In this document: piece by piece, positions 47,171-58,470 of the stretch
How the letters are laid out: every line of letters begins with the position of its first letter
Position numbering within the stretch: the first letter of the stretch is position 1
DNA from: Saturnia japonica
Taxonomy: Eukaryota > Arthropoda > Insecta > Lepidoptera > Saturniidae
Assembly: GCA_033032175.1 (NCBI GenBank)
Contig: CM065312.1
Coordinates: forward strand, 3,906,001-3,970,000
Reading direction: 5' to 3'
DNA length: 64,000 bases
The notes under the pieces: model-generated
What the model was told of the DNA's origin: nothing
The model's database searches: none
What the model saw: the letters and a program-made list of their open reading frames with translations, nothing else
Made by a program: the position numbers and the translations under genes

Positions 47171-47900
47171 AAAAAGTATCATTTTGATCGCAGAAGTAAC
47201 GCATTTTCATAATTAGTGACGAAAAACGCATTTTTATCCTGTTTATTCGTCATACAAACTTACTTCATAAGTTACCTGCACTTCTTTACATATTTTGATA
47301 TTGAACAACAATAACAGAACTATTAATGTCAATTACTTTGTCTACATTCAGTTTCTATTTATTCACCTAATTTTATTTACCACTGAGCTTAGTCAAACAA
47401 TATCACAATTAACTAAGGTAGGCAAGGTTTACAAACTACAAACAAACTTGCAGCGTGCAGTGACAGTGCATGATTAGGGTTTATCTATATACACCTCCCT
47501 TGTTGCCCTTTCCTCATTTCGTGAGACCAGAGGGAGAGAGAGTAAGACTAAATAAAGTTTTACGAAAATACCGAGGCCCCTCGAAAAAATAATGAAATAC
47601 TTAAACAATAAAAATACAGTTTTTCATAAAACTGAAACAACGAAGAAAATTCCTGTACTTGATTGCATTTTTCTAAATAACGTTGCTGAAAACTGAAAAC
47701 TAGACGACGTTAAGTGGAATAAAAACAAAGAAAAAACGTCTCTATTTAGGTACCTATATTATGACAAAAATACCTACAAATTTTATATCGAAGGAATATC
47801 AAGTATTAAGTTCAGTATATTAAAAAAATCATCGTATGTATACAAACTATATTACTTGATACTAAAATAGTTTATACACAAAAGTAAGTGATACGAGTGT
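47171..47900. other. AT-rich DNA
   Basis: Nothing supported. Confidence 0.5.
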
Positions 47901-47902
47901 GT

Positions 47903-47963
<61 letters not shown>

Positions 47964-47965
47964 TT
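47903..47965 (+). repeat. (GTGC)n microsatellite
   Basis: About 15 copies of GTGC; it creates an apparent THAR-repeat frame on - that is not a gene. Confidence 0.95.
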
Positions 47966-47966
47966 C

Positions 47967-48065
47967 GTACGTGTATCGAGCAGACGAGCATTCTGCACAG
48001 CTGGTTGTATAACCCTTCTTCAGGCAACCGCCAAATTGCAAAACATTGTACTTTAGGCAGGACAT
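47967..48065 (+). repeat. Repeat copy shared with 54470-54570
   Basis: CGAGCAGACGAGCAT, GGTTGTATAA.CCTTC.TCAGGC and CCAAATTGCAAAACATTGTA are common to both copies. Here the microsatellite abuts its left end. Confidence 0.65.
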
Positions 48066-49495
48066 AGGCACATAAAATTACACATCCACAGCTAAATTGA
48101 TAAAAGTATATTAAAATAAAATTATCAACAAGAAATTGCGGTTTTCGTCAAAGGTTTATCTATGAAATAAACAAAAGCCGATACCATAGCAAATAAGCTT
48201 TAAATTTATCAAAGATAGAAATGTAACAAATGAAATTTGCGATACAATAAAGTATGTCACTTATCCGGCCGCCACGCGCCTCGGCCTGACTGCGGGCTGC
48301 CAATCTGATTTGTGACTCGTCGCAGTTAGCATAGAATGAATAATACCTTAATTCTGATATTTTATGGTGTTCCCGAATAACCAGACAGTTGAAGTACTTT
48401 AGTTAGATGTTAGTAATAATATATTAGGCTGGATGACACGCCGCATGCGACAGCCGGAGCACACCTTTTACAGGTACTTCGCGATTGTAAGTAGTTGTAA
48501 TATACTTCAAACTTCCTTACTTACTTACTTCGAGTTAAATATAATAATACTAAATGCAATAATAATTTAAAATAGTCTATATCACTTATGTATAGTGTAG
48601 TTTCCTAACAATTTTAATAATTGGATCAGTACTTCCAGAGATAATAACATACAAATTTGATTTCTTTTTTTTATATTTAACTTTCTGCCTATATGAAAAA
48701 TTTAGCTAATGTCAATTGTGACAAACACACGATATAGAATTTAGTTGCCAAATGTTCGGTGTACTGTAGAAAAATCTGCGAGAGTAACCCATAAAAAGGA
48801 TGCATTGACACAACATAAAACCGTCACAAATTTATACATAATTGTTAAGGGAACTAAAGGGGTAATATAAATCTACATGTTAAACATATAAATAAAAAGC
48901 ATAAATAATATTTTTTATATTTTCTTAGTAAAGATTGTTTATTCTATTTAAATGTTTACGTTATTAGACTCTCATTAAACCCATACTACTCCTAATTTTT
49001 TCTCTGGGAAATATCTTTCCGCAAGTTACCCGGAAGATATTGAAGCCAGTAATAAGAACCCCCTTTGTACATGTTACACAATTTGAAATGGTTAATTAAA
49101 TCTATATTAACCGACGTAAAATAAGTTTAAATAAATAAGTACTTCTAAATATGAAATTTGAATTTAAGGTTTGAATATAATATGATGGATCTTTCATCAC
49201 CTCTTCCGATGATTTTGTAAGGTATAAATTCTTTATTCCACGTCCAAAGACAGCACAATGACCGTGAAGAACTATAAATTATTATAACTGAAATCTCACA
49301 TAACTATCCAGCGCCATATTTCGCTTGAGGATTTTCATCGAGAAATAATTTTCCAATAGCGATAAATTGTTTGTAATATATTGCGAGTTGGTGCAAGGGA
49401 CGGCTACCGGTTTACAACAGTGGTCGAAGGCATAAGAATTAATTAAATGTTACACTTTCCTAAGTATAATTTTATTTAATGAAAGTAGTCAATTG
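48066..49495. other. Intergenic or Stubble 5' intron
   Basis: A GC-rich patch at 48265-48320 stands out. It is open on - (MLTATSHKSDWQPAVRPRR..) but has no good donor. Confidence 0.4.
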
Positions 49496-49497
49496 CT

Positions 49498-49850
49498 ATG
49501 CAATTATATGGTCAACTAATTGTGTCACGCGGTTTCACCCGTTTTAGATATGATTTCTCCATACAAATCTTGAATTCTCCGTTAAACCCATTTAGGGGTT
49601 GAATTTTCAAAAAGCTGTTCTTAGCAGGGGTCTACGTCATAATTACTATATGTGTGCAAAATTTCACTTTGGCACCCCTAAGCATGTTGCCACGCTTTCG
49701 CGGTTGGAAAGGCTCCATGGTCCTTAGGACTAACAGCATAGTAAGTTCTAAAAAAAAAATTCAGCCCAATCCGTTCAGTGGTTTGATCTATGTGGTGATA
49801 GATGTATAGTCAGACAATCACGGTTTTCTTTTATATACAAATGTATAGAT
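49498..49850 (-). repeat. Repeat tail, inverted copy of 4990-5225
   Basis: GGTTTCACCCGTTTTAGA, CATTTAGGGGTTGAATTTTC, GTGTGCAAAATTTCACTTTG and CAATCCGTTCAGTGGTTTGA. Confidence 0.6.
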
Positions 49851-50034
49851 AGTGTGATTCGCGGTTTCATTCCTGAATTTAGTGTACTTGGGCATGAACA
49901 ATATTTACTCAGCTAGGAAGTTATAAAATCCAAAAAGAATTTCTCAACCTGAATGATAGTTTGAGAATGTTCAAAGAAAACAAGAAAAACTAAACAAACT
50001 CTTGTGCTTTATAATATTGGTATATTTAGATTAA

Positions 50035-50573
50035 CTAGCGATCGCCCTAAAGTCGAAATTCGACCAGCGACTTTGTATTTCCGAAGGGTTAGGCAGAGAT
50101 GTACACCCACAGTTCGCCGGGTATGTTTTGTATGTCCCATGTAATAGGGACGAGCCTATTGCCATTAATCGAGCATAAAGCCAAACTCCGAGCTGCTACT
50201 GAGAATTTCATAGAAAAACCCAATAACACTTTAATCGACCTGGGAATCGAACCCAGGATCTCGATCATAGCAGTCGCGCTTGCGACCACTAGGCTAATGA
50301 GGACAATATTCATAAACAATGAGTATTATCTGCATCACTTGTTGTCACTTTTCGTTCAATGACAATGTCAATATTTTGGGGTATCTAAGTTCAATGGAAA
50401 TGGCAGTAAATGCAGTGTTAATTTATTTAATTTTATCAGACATTATAGATAAATTTAAGCTTTCTGCACTCCTTCTTCATATAAACTTTAACCATGTCAA
50501 ATCTCAATCTTCTGTGCACGCAATACGCTTAAAAAGTTACCGAAAGCTTTTGCTTCACGTTTTAATATATAGA
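50035..50573 (-). mobile_element. Helitron family 2, copy with SINE inserted
   Basis: On -: A|TCTATATATTAAAACGTGAA.. to ..GGGCGATCG|CTAG|T, with a hairpin GTCG..CGAC about 13 bases before the end: the full Helitron signature. The body matches 60446-60798 except for a SINE at 50082-50311. Confidence 0.85.
50082..50311 (-). mobile_element. tRNA-derived SINE, copy 1 (nested)
   Basis: On - it starts CCTCATTAGCCTAGTGGTCG (A box) and carries GGGTTCGATTCCC (B box), then a non-tRNA body with GCAATAGGCTCGTCCC and CGGCGAACTGTGGGTGTACA. It interrupts the Helitron, so it is the younger insertion. Edges are approximate. Confidence 0.85.
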
Positions 50574-50898
50574 TAATGAACCTCAAACAAGGCTGCCGGC
50601 CTCTTTGAGATCAATCTATGATAATTAAATTTGCTTATTCCAAGCCATAAGTTATCATTTCTAGCTCAAAATTTACATGATTCTTTATCTTATTCAATAT
50701 TTCTCATTGATAAGTCACATTTTTTCTGCTTGATGTTAATCCACTCCGCGTTAAGGTCCGCTTTGCTGTTCTATTATATATGTGATCATCATATTCATTT
50801 AAGTATTAATTATTCATGCAACACTGACAGTTTTAATTGATTTTTAATTAGATTTATTATTTATTTATTATTTAGTCTTGTAATTTTATTTTTACTCA

Positions 50899-51090
50899 TG
50901 TAGCGACATCTACATAGCGACACACAGCGACATCTATCGAGCCACATACGACGCATCCTACATCGCACTATAGAAATTAACTCTTCAATTGAGTATATAT
51001 ACAAGAACCCGACTACACCATGGGCAGCTGTCCGCCAGACATAACACCCGTCTGGTCGGAGGATCCTCCCTTTGCAATAGCTCTTCCACA
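50899..51090 (+). repeat. 5' LTR
   Basis: 192 bases, with a TATA-like GAGTATATATACAAG at about 50992. Differs from the 3' LTR at only a few positions by eye. Confidence 0.9.
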
Positions 51091-51091
51091 C

Positions 51092-51103
51092 TGGTGACCC
51101 CGA
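51092..51103 (+). promoter_or_regulatory. Primer-binding site, tRNA-Trp type
   Basis: TGGTGACCCCGA starts two bases after the 5' LTR; its complement is TCGGGGTCA plus CCA, the tRNA-Trp acceptor end. Confidence 0.75.
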
Positions 51104-51390
51104 GCATGAACGTCAGCGCAACCTTCTTCGCAAAGGCTACGTCATCGTGACGTCATCATCACTTCCTCAAGCATTCAAGCGGCGAGTCATACAGCCAGCC
51201 AGCAGCATCCACGGCTACTTCGGGTATCCTGACCACCAGCATGCAGCGGACGCGCATTCCTGGTCATCACCCACAGCCTTCTCAGCGACCTTGCCACAGC
51301 ACACTGCATTTCGGCCGGTCAGCAAGCAGAGACGCACTTCTCTCCTGGTCGACGCAGCAGCTAGCCACTACTACGCAGCACTGCAACACT

Positions 51391-51526
51391 CCGACTCACT
51401 GGGGCATCACCCCGACTCACTGGGGCATCACCCCGACTCACTGGGAGCATCACCCCGACTCACTGGGGCATCACCCCGACTCACTGGGGCATCACCGCAG
51501 ACAGTTCCGACTCACTGGAACATTCC
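51391..51526 (+). repeat. 21-bp minisatellite inside the LTR element
   Basis: Five units of CCGACTCACTGGGGCATCAC plus C (one has an extra base) and a degenerate sixth at 51507. All forward frames stay open, producing apparent DSLGHHP, THWGITP or PRLTGAS repeats. Confidence 0.95.
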
Positions 51527-51588
51527 ACTGGCCCGGCAAGCATCACAAGATGTATGGACGACTCAACCTGCTATCGACCTCCGGTCTC

Positions 51589-51600
51589 GGAGGGGAGTGA
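51589..51600 (+). promoter_or_regulatory. Polypurine tract
   Basis: GGAGGGGAGTGA immediately before the 3' LTR. Confidence 0.75.
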
Positions 51601-51794
51601 TGTAGCGACATCTACATAGCGACACACAGCGACATCTATGGAGCCACATACGACGCATCCTACATCGCACTATAGAAATTAACTCTTCAATTGAGTATAT
51701 ATACAAGAACCCGACTACAACCGTTGGGCAGCTGCCCGCCAGACATAACACCCGTCTGGTCGGAGGATCCTCCCTTTGCAATAGCTCTTCTACA
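51601..51794 (+). repeat. 3' LTR
   Basis: 194 bases, followed by the CTCA duplication. Confidence 0.9.
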
Positions 51795-51799
51795 CTCAT

Positions 51800-53045
51800 A
51801 TTATTAACAATTCTTGAATCATATCAATATCGAGTGCAAAATTATATCAAAATCGGCCAAGAAGTAAAAAAGTATATTTATATTTTTTCATGTTGTTTTT
51901 ATACGATTTTTAAAGTATGTTAATTCTTACAGCCTATTAACTATGTGAAATTACATATATACCCGTTTACAAAATTTCATTAAAAAAAAGCTCAAGCCAT
52001 TTTTCAGTTAAATGTGGTCATACAAACTGTCCTTTATAATGTATGCGTATCAAGAAATTTGCAAAAAAAAAAAAAAACTAGGCTAAGGCAAAACTACAGA
52101 TATACTATTAATATGGATTTGTTCTCAAGTTACGATGAGTTGATTATTACATTACAAAATAACGAACAGGTATAAATATATGAATCCCAATTTTAATAAC
52201 AATACCTGACATTAAATGCAAATTCTTCATTGTGCTATTGTGATGTTAAAAGGGCGCAGTAAAAAAAAATGGAAGCCCGTACGTCTGTTATCATTTCCCC
52301 TAAATAACTTAGTCACGACATATTTTCAGCAAGTAATAATCTCAGCCAGCGGTAGCAAACCTGTGGCAGGCATTAAACTTTTTCTTGTACGTTATCGATT
52401 TCCAAACCATCCTTTATTTGTTTATTTATATATAAAATAATAGATATTTATAAAATAAATAATACAAAATAATAATAATAAATATAGTTTAATGCAAATG
52501 ATAGCAAAAGATAAACGTAATATTCTCTTTCTTGAAAATATTATAACGATTAAAATAATAACTCCAGACCAACAATAAAAACTTCATGAACAAAAGTTGT
52601 AAGTACTTACATAATTATTTCGTGAATTTTAAAGGATTGATCATTAGATTCATGAAATAAAATATTATAAGAACTGAATTTTTACTGTCCATTATTTCCC
52701 ACTTAGAGTTCCCTAGCACGGCAGAGGTTAAACAATATATATTTGGCATACACATAAAAAAGCTATTCGATGCTTTTCGTAGTATTGTAAACCGCTATCA
52801 ACTCGTTACTTGAGAGAGAATAAATACAAAAGCGGCTCTGTAGAGGGCTTCATCGCTTCGATCAGCGCACGCGACGCGTATACGCGGCGAAAGTGTGCGT
52901 TCGATTTAACAATCAACTCACTGCGTTTATTGTTGCACGTTATGTTGTCTGAAGTCTTGAAGATGAATTTACAGCCCTACTAGAAACTAATGAAAATGCG
53001 GTAAATCGCACATGGAGCACTCTGCAAACGAACGAGGAAATAGCG
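51800..53045. other. Intergenic DNA with a GC patch
   Basis: AT-rich except GATCAGCGCACGCGACGCG.. at 52860-52905. On - this is followed by ATGAAGCCCTCTACAGAGCC and a GTAACG that could be a donor; far too weak to call as the missing Stubble first exon. Confidence 0.35.
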
Positions 53046-53049
53046 ATAG

Positions 53050-53300
53050 CAGAGTGGTAAGGCTTTTTTACCCGATTGAGTCGCAACCACCACGCATGTG
53101 GTGTAAAACCCGTCATAGTGACTCGCTTTTACGTGTCGCGTTTCGAGATCAGCCTGTGCATATCCAGTTAAATTTATGCAGGCGTAACAGCGGCAACCGT
53201 TGATGGATTACGATCTCTCGGTGGTCGTCGTTGTCTTAAGATTGTACGGTGCTTACCATCAGAGATAGTAACGACAGTTTGCCGTGCTACTGTAAAAAAG
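53050..53300 (+). repeat. Inverted relative of 25540 and 61727 repeats
   Basis: CATAGTGACTCGCTTTTACG, TGCATATCCAGTTAA and CGTTGATGGATTACGATC are the complements of blocks in those copies. Confidence 0.65.
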
Positions 53301-53684
53301 TATATTAACTGTAAAACGTAAGAAGGAGAGAATACATTGGCCGGGAAATGGATCCACAGTTTCACGGTACGATAAAGATAAAGTCATAGAGAACAGTCAG
53401 CCTATATGTCTAACAATCATGCTGATCTCACAAAAGTCAGTCAGATATAATATAACATAGCGACGCATGGAAACGAGTCAAATGGTGAGTTGTTCACGAT
53501 AGGCTTATATTGTGGTTGTAACTAATTAAAACTTCAGTGCTTTAGCTCCTTTAGTCGCTGTTTGTTGTTTAGCAAATTCTACCACTGGTATATCTTGTCT
53601 TACTTATGTAAATTAATAATTTTATGGTTTTACAGTGGATCGCGCATGTATGGGATCTTGATGATGTTATGGTACCAGATTTTG

Positions 53685-53854
53685 ACGTGACAACGTCTTA
53701 TAAATTGGTTTGCCGGGTGACACTTCAAGAAACTGCGTTACGCTCCGCTCACGTTATGCGCTCACAATGAGAGCGAGTGAGAGGCACGCGTCTTCACTCG
53801 GCATGGTTAGCCCGCCTAAGAGCGAGAGAGACAGACATAAAGTCGTTGTCACGT
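53685..53854. mobile_element. 170-bp MITE with ACGTGACAACG ends
   Basis: ACGTGACAACGTCTTAT on the left and ATAAAGTCGTTGTCACGT on the right. GC-rich interior (GTTACGCTCCGCTCACGTTA). Non-coding. Confidence 0.7.
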
Positions 53855-54469
53855 AAAACTTTCGCCCGTATACCGACTTTACAGGCAACCAATTTTTTAT
53901 TTAAGTTTTAAGATTTCGTAATCGCATAATGGATATTTGCAAGAAAAAAATATACTCGGCTTTATCTAATTATCTATAATAAGATTAAATTTAAACAAAA
54001 TTATTATCATTCAGACATCAAGAGTAGGTAAACTACCATTCAGAAGACAGATTTCATAAATCCCTAAGGGAATTCAACTAAAGGAAACTTATAGGTAATG
54101 AAAGCGCAAATGAACACGTGCTCCAGACAATCTCCAAGGTAAATGGATTCCGGCTCTGAGATTACTCTCCTAGGTACATCCTTTGTGGAATGGATTTGTT
54201 TTCATTTAGCGACGTCAAAATGAGGATACAGTGGGAACTCCAATGCGCAATATATTTAATTAATAATAACTCTCAAGCGGTTGGAACGATTTCAATGTTT
54301 GACATAGATGTTGCTAGGTTATACCAAGACAACAACATAGAATACTTTTTAAACCGATATATAGTTTTTTGGAACGAAATTGCGGTAGGAGTTGGTAAGA
54401 AAAGCGTTATGTCTCCTCCACACGACTTTTTCTCTCTCTTACTTTCTGTTATATACGAGTATGAGCATG
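53855..54469. other. Intergenic DNA
   Basis: A 109-codon frame at 54190-54519 starts MDLFSFSDVKMRIQWELQCA but runs into the 54470 repeat; no domain seen. Confidence 0.4.
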
Positions 54470-54570
54470 CGTGTATCGAGATTCGAGCAGACGAGCATCT
54501 TGCACGGTCGGTTGTATAATCCTTCCTCAGGCTGCCACCAAATTGCAAAACATTGTACTTTGAGCGGGGC
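54470..54570 (+). repeat. Repeat copy shared with 47967-48065
   Basis: GCGTGTATCGAGATTCGAGC, CGGTTGTATAATCCTTCCTC and CCAAATTGCAAAACATTGTA; here preceded by a CTCTCTCTTAC stretch instead of GTGC repeats. Confidence 0.65.
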
Positions 54571-54729
54571 CCCTCAAGGTGGTCTCGTCAAATAGGCGTG
54601 CCTTCAGTAATTCAATGGTTTATCAGTTATTTAATATAGTATGCATATATAAAACTGACGTCTATGTGTTCTTTATGAAGTGGAATAATTGATTTTTAAA
54701 TAATATTTTACCTTTTTTATATTTTAGTA

Positions 54730-55250
54730 GCTTCATTCCTGGCGGGGATTTCCCGACTGCACCTGTTTATTTTTTATCAATAAATAATTTCTTTGTTATA
54801 GTCCGATACTTCCACAATATGATAAGAGAAATTCCCGGTTATTCTAGTAAAGTAATTTTGTTTGTTCTTGTATTCAGTTGTAATTCTACAAGATGTCTTG
54901 AAGGCTTATCGTGTGATAAGAAATAACGGCTTAGTCGCAGCGCTCGATCAATGCGCCTACCGACGTGGTTTTGAATTGTACAATAAGCTTTCAGGAAGGA
55001 GAATATCTGGATAAAACCAGGTATGGTATTAGGGCCTTTTCAAGAGCCCGCTTGGCTAAAACGAAACTCACTTTGAAGATCTATCGCCAACAATCTATCG
55101 ATGTCTTCCGACAGCTGCACTTAAAAAGGATCACCTTTTTGGGTCTTTTGTGTCTGTTTTGGTAGTTGTACACCTTCTTCGGTGACATAAGCAATTAACA
55201 TCAGATGAGATTGTGATTAAACATCAGCTTGCAAATCAATCAAGATAATT
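54730..55250 (+). repeat. LINE-like 3' fragments
   Basis: CATTCCTGGCGGGGATTTCC and, further on, CATCAGATGAGATTGTGATT resemble tails at 35650 and 29070 (CATCAGGTAAGATTG). No domain. Confidence 0.35.
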
Positions 55251-55339
55251 GTACCCTTCTGGATGGTATAACACCCATTATAAAGACACGTTCAGTCGTG
55301 TCTCTTTTTGGGATTAGCCGGTGTATACTCATTAATTAA

Positions 55340-55594
55340 GGGCCGTTTTCAATAACATAACTGAGTTTAAAACTATCCCCGATTAGTATATATATGTAAT
55401 AAGACCTATCATTAACTTAAGGCAGATATTGGATTCCCTCTTATCTATCAAAGCTATAGGATTTGGATACATATTACGTAAATACGAAAAACTATCTATT
55501 GATAGGTTATTGAAAAAAAAGGAAGGAAAAAAGGTTTTATTTGTCTATTTTTAGTAACTGAAACAACTGATAGATAGGTTACTGAAAACTGCCG
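55340..55594. mobile_element. MITE family GTTTTCAATAACC, copy 2
   Basis: Left GGGCCGTTTTCAATAACATA, right GATAGGTTACTGAAAACTGCC; interior collinear with the complement of 44153-44405. Confidence 0.7.
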
Positions 55595-55599
55595 GTAAT

Positions 55600-55745
55600 C
55601 GACAGGCAGAGATCTGTACCAGACAGAGTCATGACCACTACACACATAGTGATAGCCCCGGTATAGTGACTTTCTTTTAGTTTCTTGCATTTCGGCAACA
55701 GCCATTGTATATCCGGATACTGGAAGGCTGATCGAATCTACGATA
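55600..55745 (+). repeat. Relative of the 15363 repeat
   Basis: AGAGTCATGACCACTACACA, GTATAGTGACTTTC, CATTTCGGCAACAGCC. Confidence 0.45.
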
Positions 55746-55794
55746 GTCCATTCTAAATATTAACATGCTGAGTTATTAAATAGGAAACAAAAAT

Positions 55795-56036
55795 CCCGAC
55801 TGAAACTAAAAACACTTGCCTAAATTTTATTTTCTATTTTTGCTTTTTGTTTGATTCCCGGATATCGTACTTAAATATTATATAGCCTATGTCACTCCCA
55901 CAATTAAGAGGAATCTAACGATACCTCATATGCTAAAATCCTTCAAATCGTTTAGGTTACAGACCATGCCAAAGAAATAGACGTACATACATACAAACAT
56001 ACGCTCGAATATATTAACCTCATTTTTCGCAGTCGA
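55795..56036 (-). mobile_element. 14-bp-TIR MITE, diverged copy
   Basis: Inverted relative of 16538-16771; ends CCCGACTGAAACTAAAAAC and CATTTTTCGCAGTCGAG. Confidence 0.65.
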
Positions 56037-56160
56037 GTAAAAACGAGCATGCAAAAAAAGCTAAGTCCTACCTAACACATGACAATAAGCAAATGAGGAT
56101 TGATTAAGTTTTGTGTTTTATTCATTCATAATATTCATCTATACAAGGTAATTGAATTGG

Positions 56161-56221
56161 CATAGATTAATTATCGGTTACCGCTGGTGTAGCGCCAGCG
56201 AAAACTAATCAATAATCTATG
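56161..56221. repeat. Tiny palindromic element, copy 2
   Basis: CATAGATTAATTATCGG, a core CGCTGGTGTAGCGCCAGCG that pairs with itself, then AATCAATAATCTATG. Ends are inverted; about 60 bases. Confidence 0.7.
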
Positions 56222-56589
56222 TGAATTGCTATGTAAATACAAAATATAATCATGGAAAGCATTGGAACTTAACAATATATACATTTTATACAATCGAGAG
56301 TGAAAGGGTCAAACAGTAAACATAGGTTCACCTTATCGCTTCACTAATTAACCGTATGGAAAACTGGAGCACTACGATACCCCGAGGCCTTTGTGTACAT
56401 GTTCTTATTAAATTACTGCCTTTCATTCGCAATTGTCTTTGTATGAACATAATATATACTATTTATACAAGCGAATGACTGTGTCATCTTTACGAATCGT
56501 ATTCCGTTACTAATCCGTATTACTAAAGTAAGCAGCCTAGGTGTGCTCCACGATTTTTCGGCCAAATCTCCACCGCGTTGTAGCGTCGT

Positions 56590-56870
56590 CAACGCAAAAG
56601 TTTAGCCTATAGTTTTGTTACTCAGTCACGCAAAAACGGCTGAACGGACTCAAAGTTTTATTTATTTTGGTACACAGATAGTTTATAAACTGGATTAACA
56701 ATTAGAATACTTTTTATCCCCGAAAAAAAATTTTTTTTTATTCACGATGTCATGTACACATGTAAATGTTTTTTTTTTACAAATTGAACTGGTAGTTCCA
56801 GAGATTAGTGCTTTCAAACAAACAAAAAACCTATGTAGCAATATAATATTAGTACTTATAGACAGAAATT
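56590..56870 (-). repeat. Helitron-like fragment (11982 family)
   Basis: GTTACTCAGTCACGCAAAAACGGCTGAACGG and, on -, a start TCTATAAGTACTAATATTAT. The 3' CTAG end is not evident. Confidence 0.5.
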
Positions 56871-58320
56871 AAACATTAACGTAATATTCGCCAGTAAGTA
56901 AAAAAATATTACATAGTTATTTATTAAGAATTATAGAAATTGTGTAAACTTGTATTGTAGCGTCATCATCAACCTTTTCAAGGAAATGAACTAATGACAT
57001 TAAAGTACAAAGTTATTTCAAGCCCATAAAATCTACGATTTTGACTTGATTGTCTTGATTTTGTAGAAATACGATGCAATTAACTTGAAGATAAATTTTC
57101 TTTAGTATAGTTAATTTAGATACGTCGATAAAAGACCAAATAGCCCATGAGAGGCAAATATAGAAAATGAATGTAATATATGTGATACATTACACGTAAA
57201 TCATAAATATTTATACCATAAAACCCAATATCAGCAAAAATCAGTAGCAATCTCCTATTTGTATTTTCATAATATCGTTGTTCCGTTTTGTGTTTTATTT
57301 TTTTGGATTTGAAGTTGAAAAAGTTTATAATATATAACTTTATTACCCTGTTTCATTTCATTTATGAATGAAGTGGACACGAAAGGTTTAATGGATTTCC
57401 TGTGGATAGTTTCCCTTTCAGTTCACGTGACGTGATTTGTGTATATAATTTTATAATATTATTAACTATGTTCCTAACTTATACATTTCACAGCGTCTAA
57501 ACTGACAAATAACTGTTTTTTTTTTAAATAAATTTGTATTAAATATGATGATAACATCGAGGCAAAGAAATATTGGGATTTGAAAATAAAAAACTAAATT
57601 GGGCGGTACTTATACATGTATTTATTGTTGTACGGTTGTGAAACCTGCGTATATCTGAAAAAGTATGGAAGTAAGTTGATTGCAATGGAAATGCGTTATC
57701 CCTGCTTCAAATATAAGGTTACATGAGTAAATGGTATTACTATGGTAAAAAGTACATAGAATAAATTGTCTGGAAAAAAAATTCAACAATGTAATATTAA
57801 AAAATACGCGTCGTGTTAAGTAAGTATATATTGTTTTGAGAGAAATAAGGCACAGAGAAATTACTTTAAAAACCTCTCTATTTGGTACTGCCCGACTGGT
57901 ACCCATAGAAGGTCGCAGCCAAATGTGTTCCTGTGGTGAGTAGGGTTTCCAGAGCTCCTTGGTGAAAGGGGGAGGGGGGTTTTACAAGCCACATTAGTTA
58001 TATAAAAAAAAAACATTTTTCCATTAATATTCACGAGTCTTATTTGTTTACATAAAATACTGAAGTGAACGCTTAAGTACCTATGCAGTGCTAAGGGATC
58101 GAGGTCCTTGTGAATAATCATGAGATGCGAATGGATCTGCGCAACTTCGGTTTCAATGAGTTCAGTTAATTTATACGAGGCTTTGTGGGACCTGCATGTT
58201 AATTGAGATCGTATTTTTTTTTATTGGTAAGCGAAAAGGACAATTTTGTTCCAACTTTCTATTCTAGAATTTACGTACCTGTCATCGGTAATAGTTCGTT
58301 TTGAAACGACAAAGATATGC
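56871..58320. other. AT-rich intergenic DNA
   Basis: No supported gene. Minus frames at 57622-57906 and 57861-58121 lack coding signs. Confidence 0.5.
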
Positions 58321-58324
58321 GTAA

Positions 58325-58470
58325 TCTGTATATTAATACATGAAGCAAAAGCTTTCGGTATCTTTTTAAGTGTATTGCGTGCACAGAAGACTGTGAGATT
58401 TTGCATGGTTAAAGTTTATTATGGAGGAGTGCAGAAAGCTAAAATTATAATATCTGTTACTAATATATTA
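58325..58470 (+). mobile_element. Helitron family 2, 5' fragment
   Basis: A|TCTGTATATTAATACATGAA, then CAAAAGCTTTCGGTATC, ATTGCGTGCACAGAAGACTG and GAGTGCAGAAAGCTAAAATT, as in the complements of the 50035 and 60446 copies. Truncated. Confidence 0.75.

Larger units (their letters stand above)
50899..51794 (+). mobile_element. Compact LTR element (TRIM-like), 896 bp
   Basis: Two near-identical LTRs (50899-51090, 51601-51794) that open TGTAG and close C(C/T)ACA, flanked by a 4-bp duplication CTCA (50895-50898, 51795-51798). Just inside the left LTR is TGGTGACCCCGA, complementary to the 3' end of insect tRNA-Trp; just before the right LTR is the purine tract GGAGGGGAGTGA. The 510-base interior has no gag or pol domain. 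tRNA-Trp priming and 4-bp duplications suggest descent from a CsRn1-type Gypsy element (inference). Confidence 0.9.

Noticed and set aside
47862..48071. Minus frame with a THAR repeat
   Set aside because: Translation of a GTGC microsatellite.
51147..51605. 152-codon plus frame with DSLGHHP repeats
   Set aside because: It is the interior of the LTR element; the repeats come from a 21-bp minisatellite open in all forward frames and the stop lies in the LTR.
54190..54519. 109-codon plus frame starting MDLFSFSDV
   Set aside because: No domain, no splice context, and its second half is a repeat shared with 47967-48065. A short MDLFSSYDEL reading near 52112 looks like coincidence.
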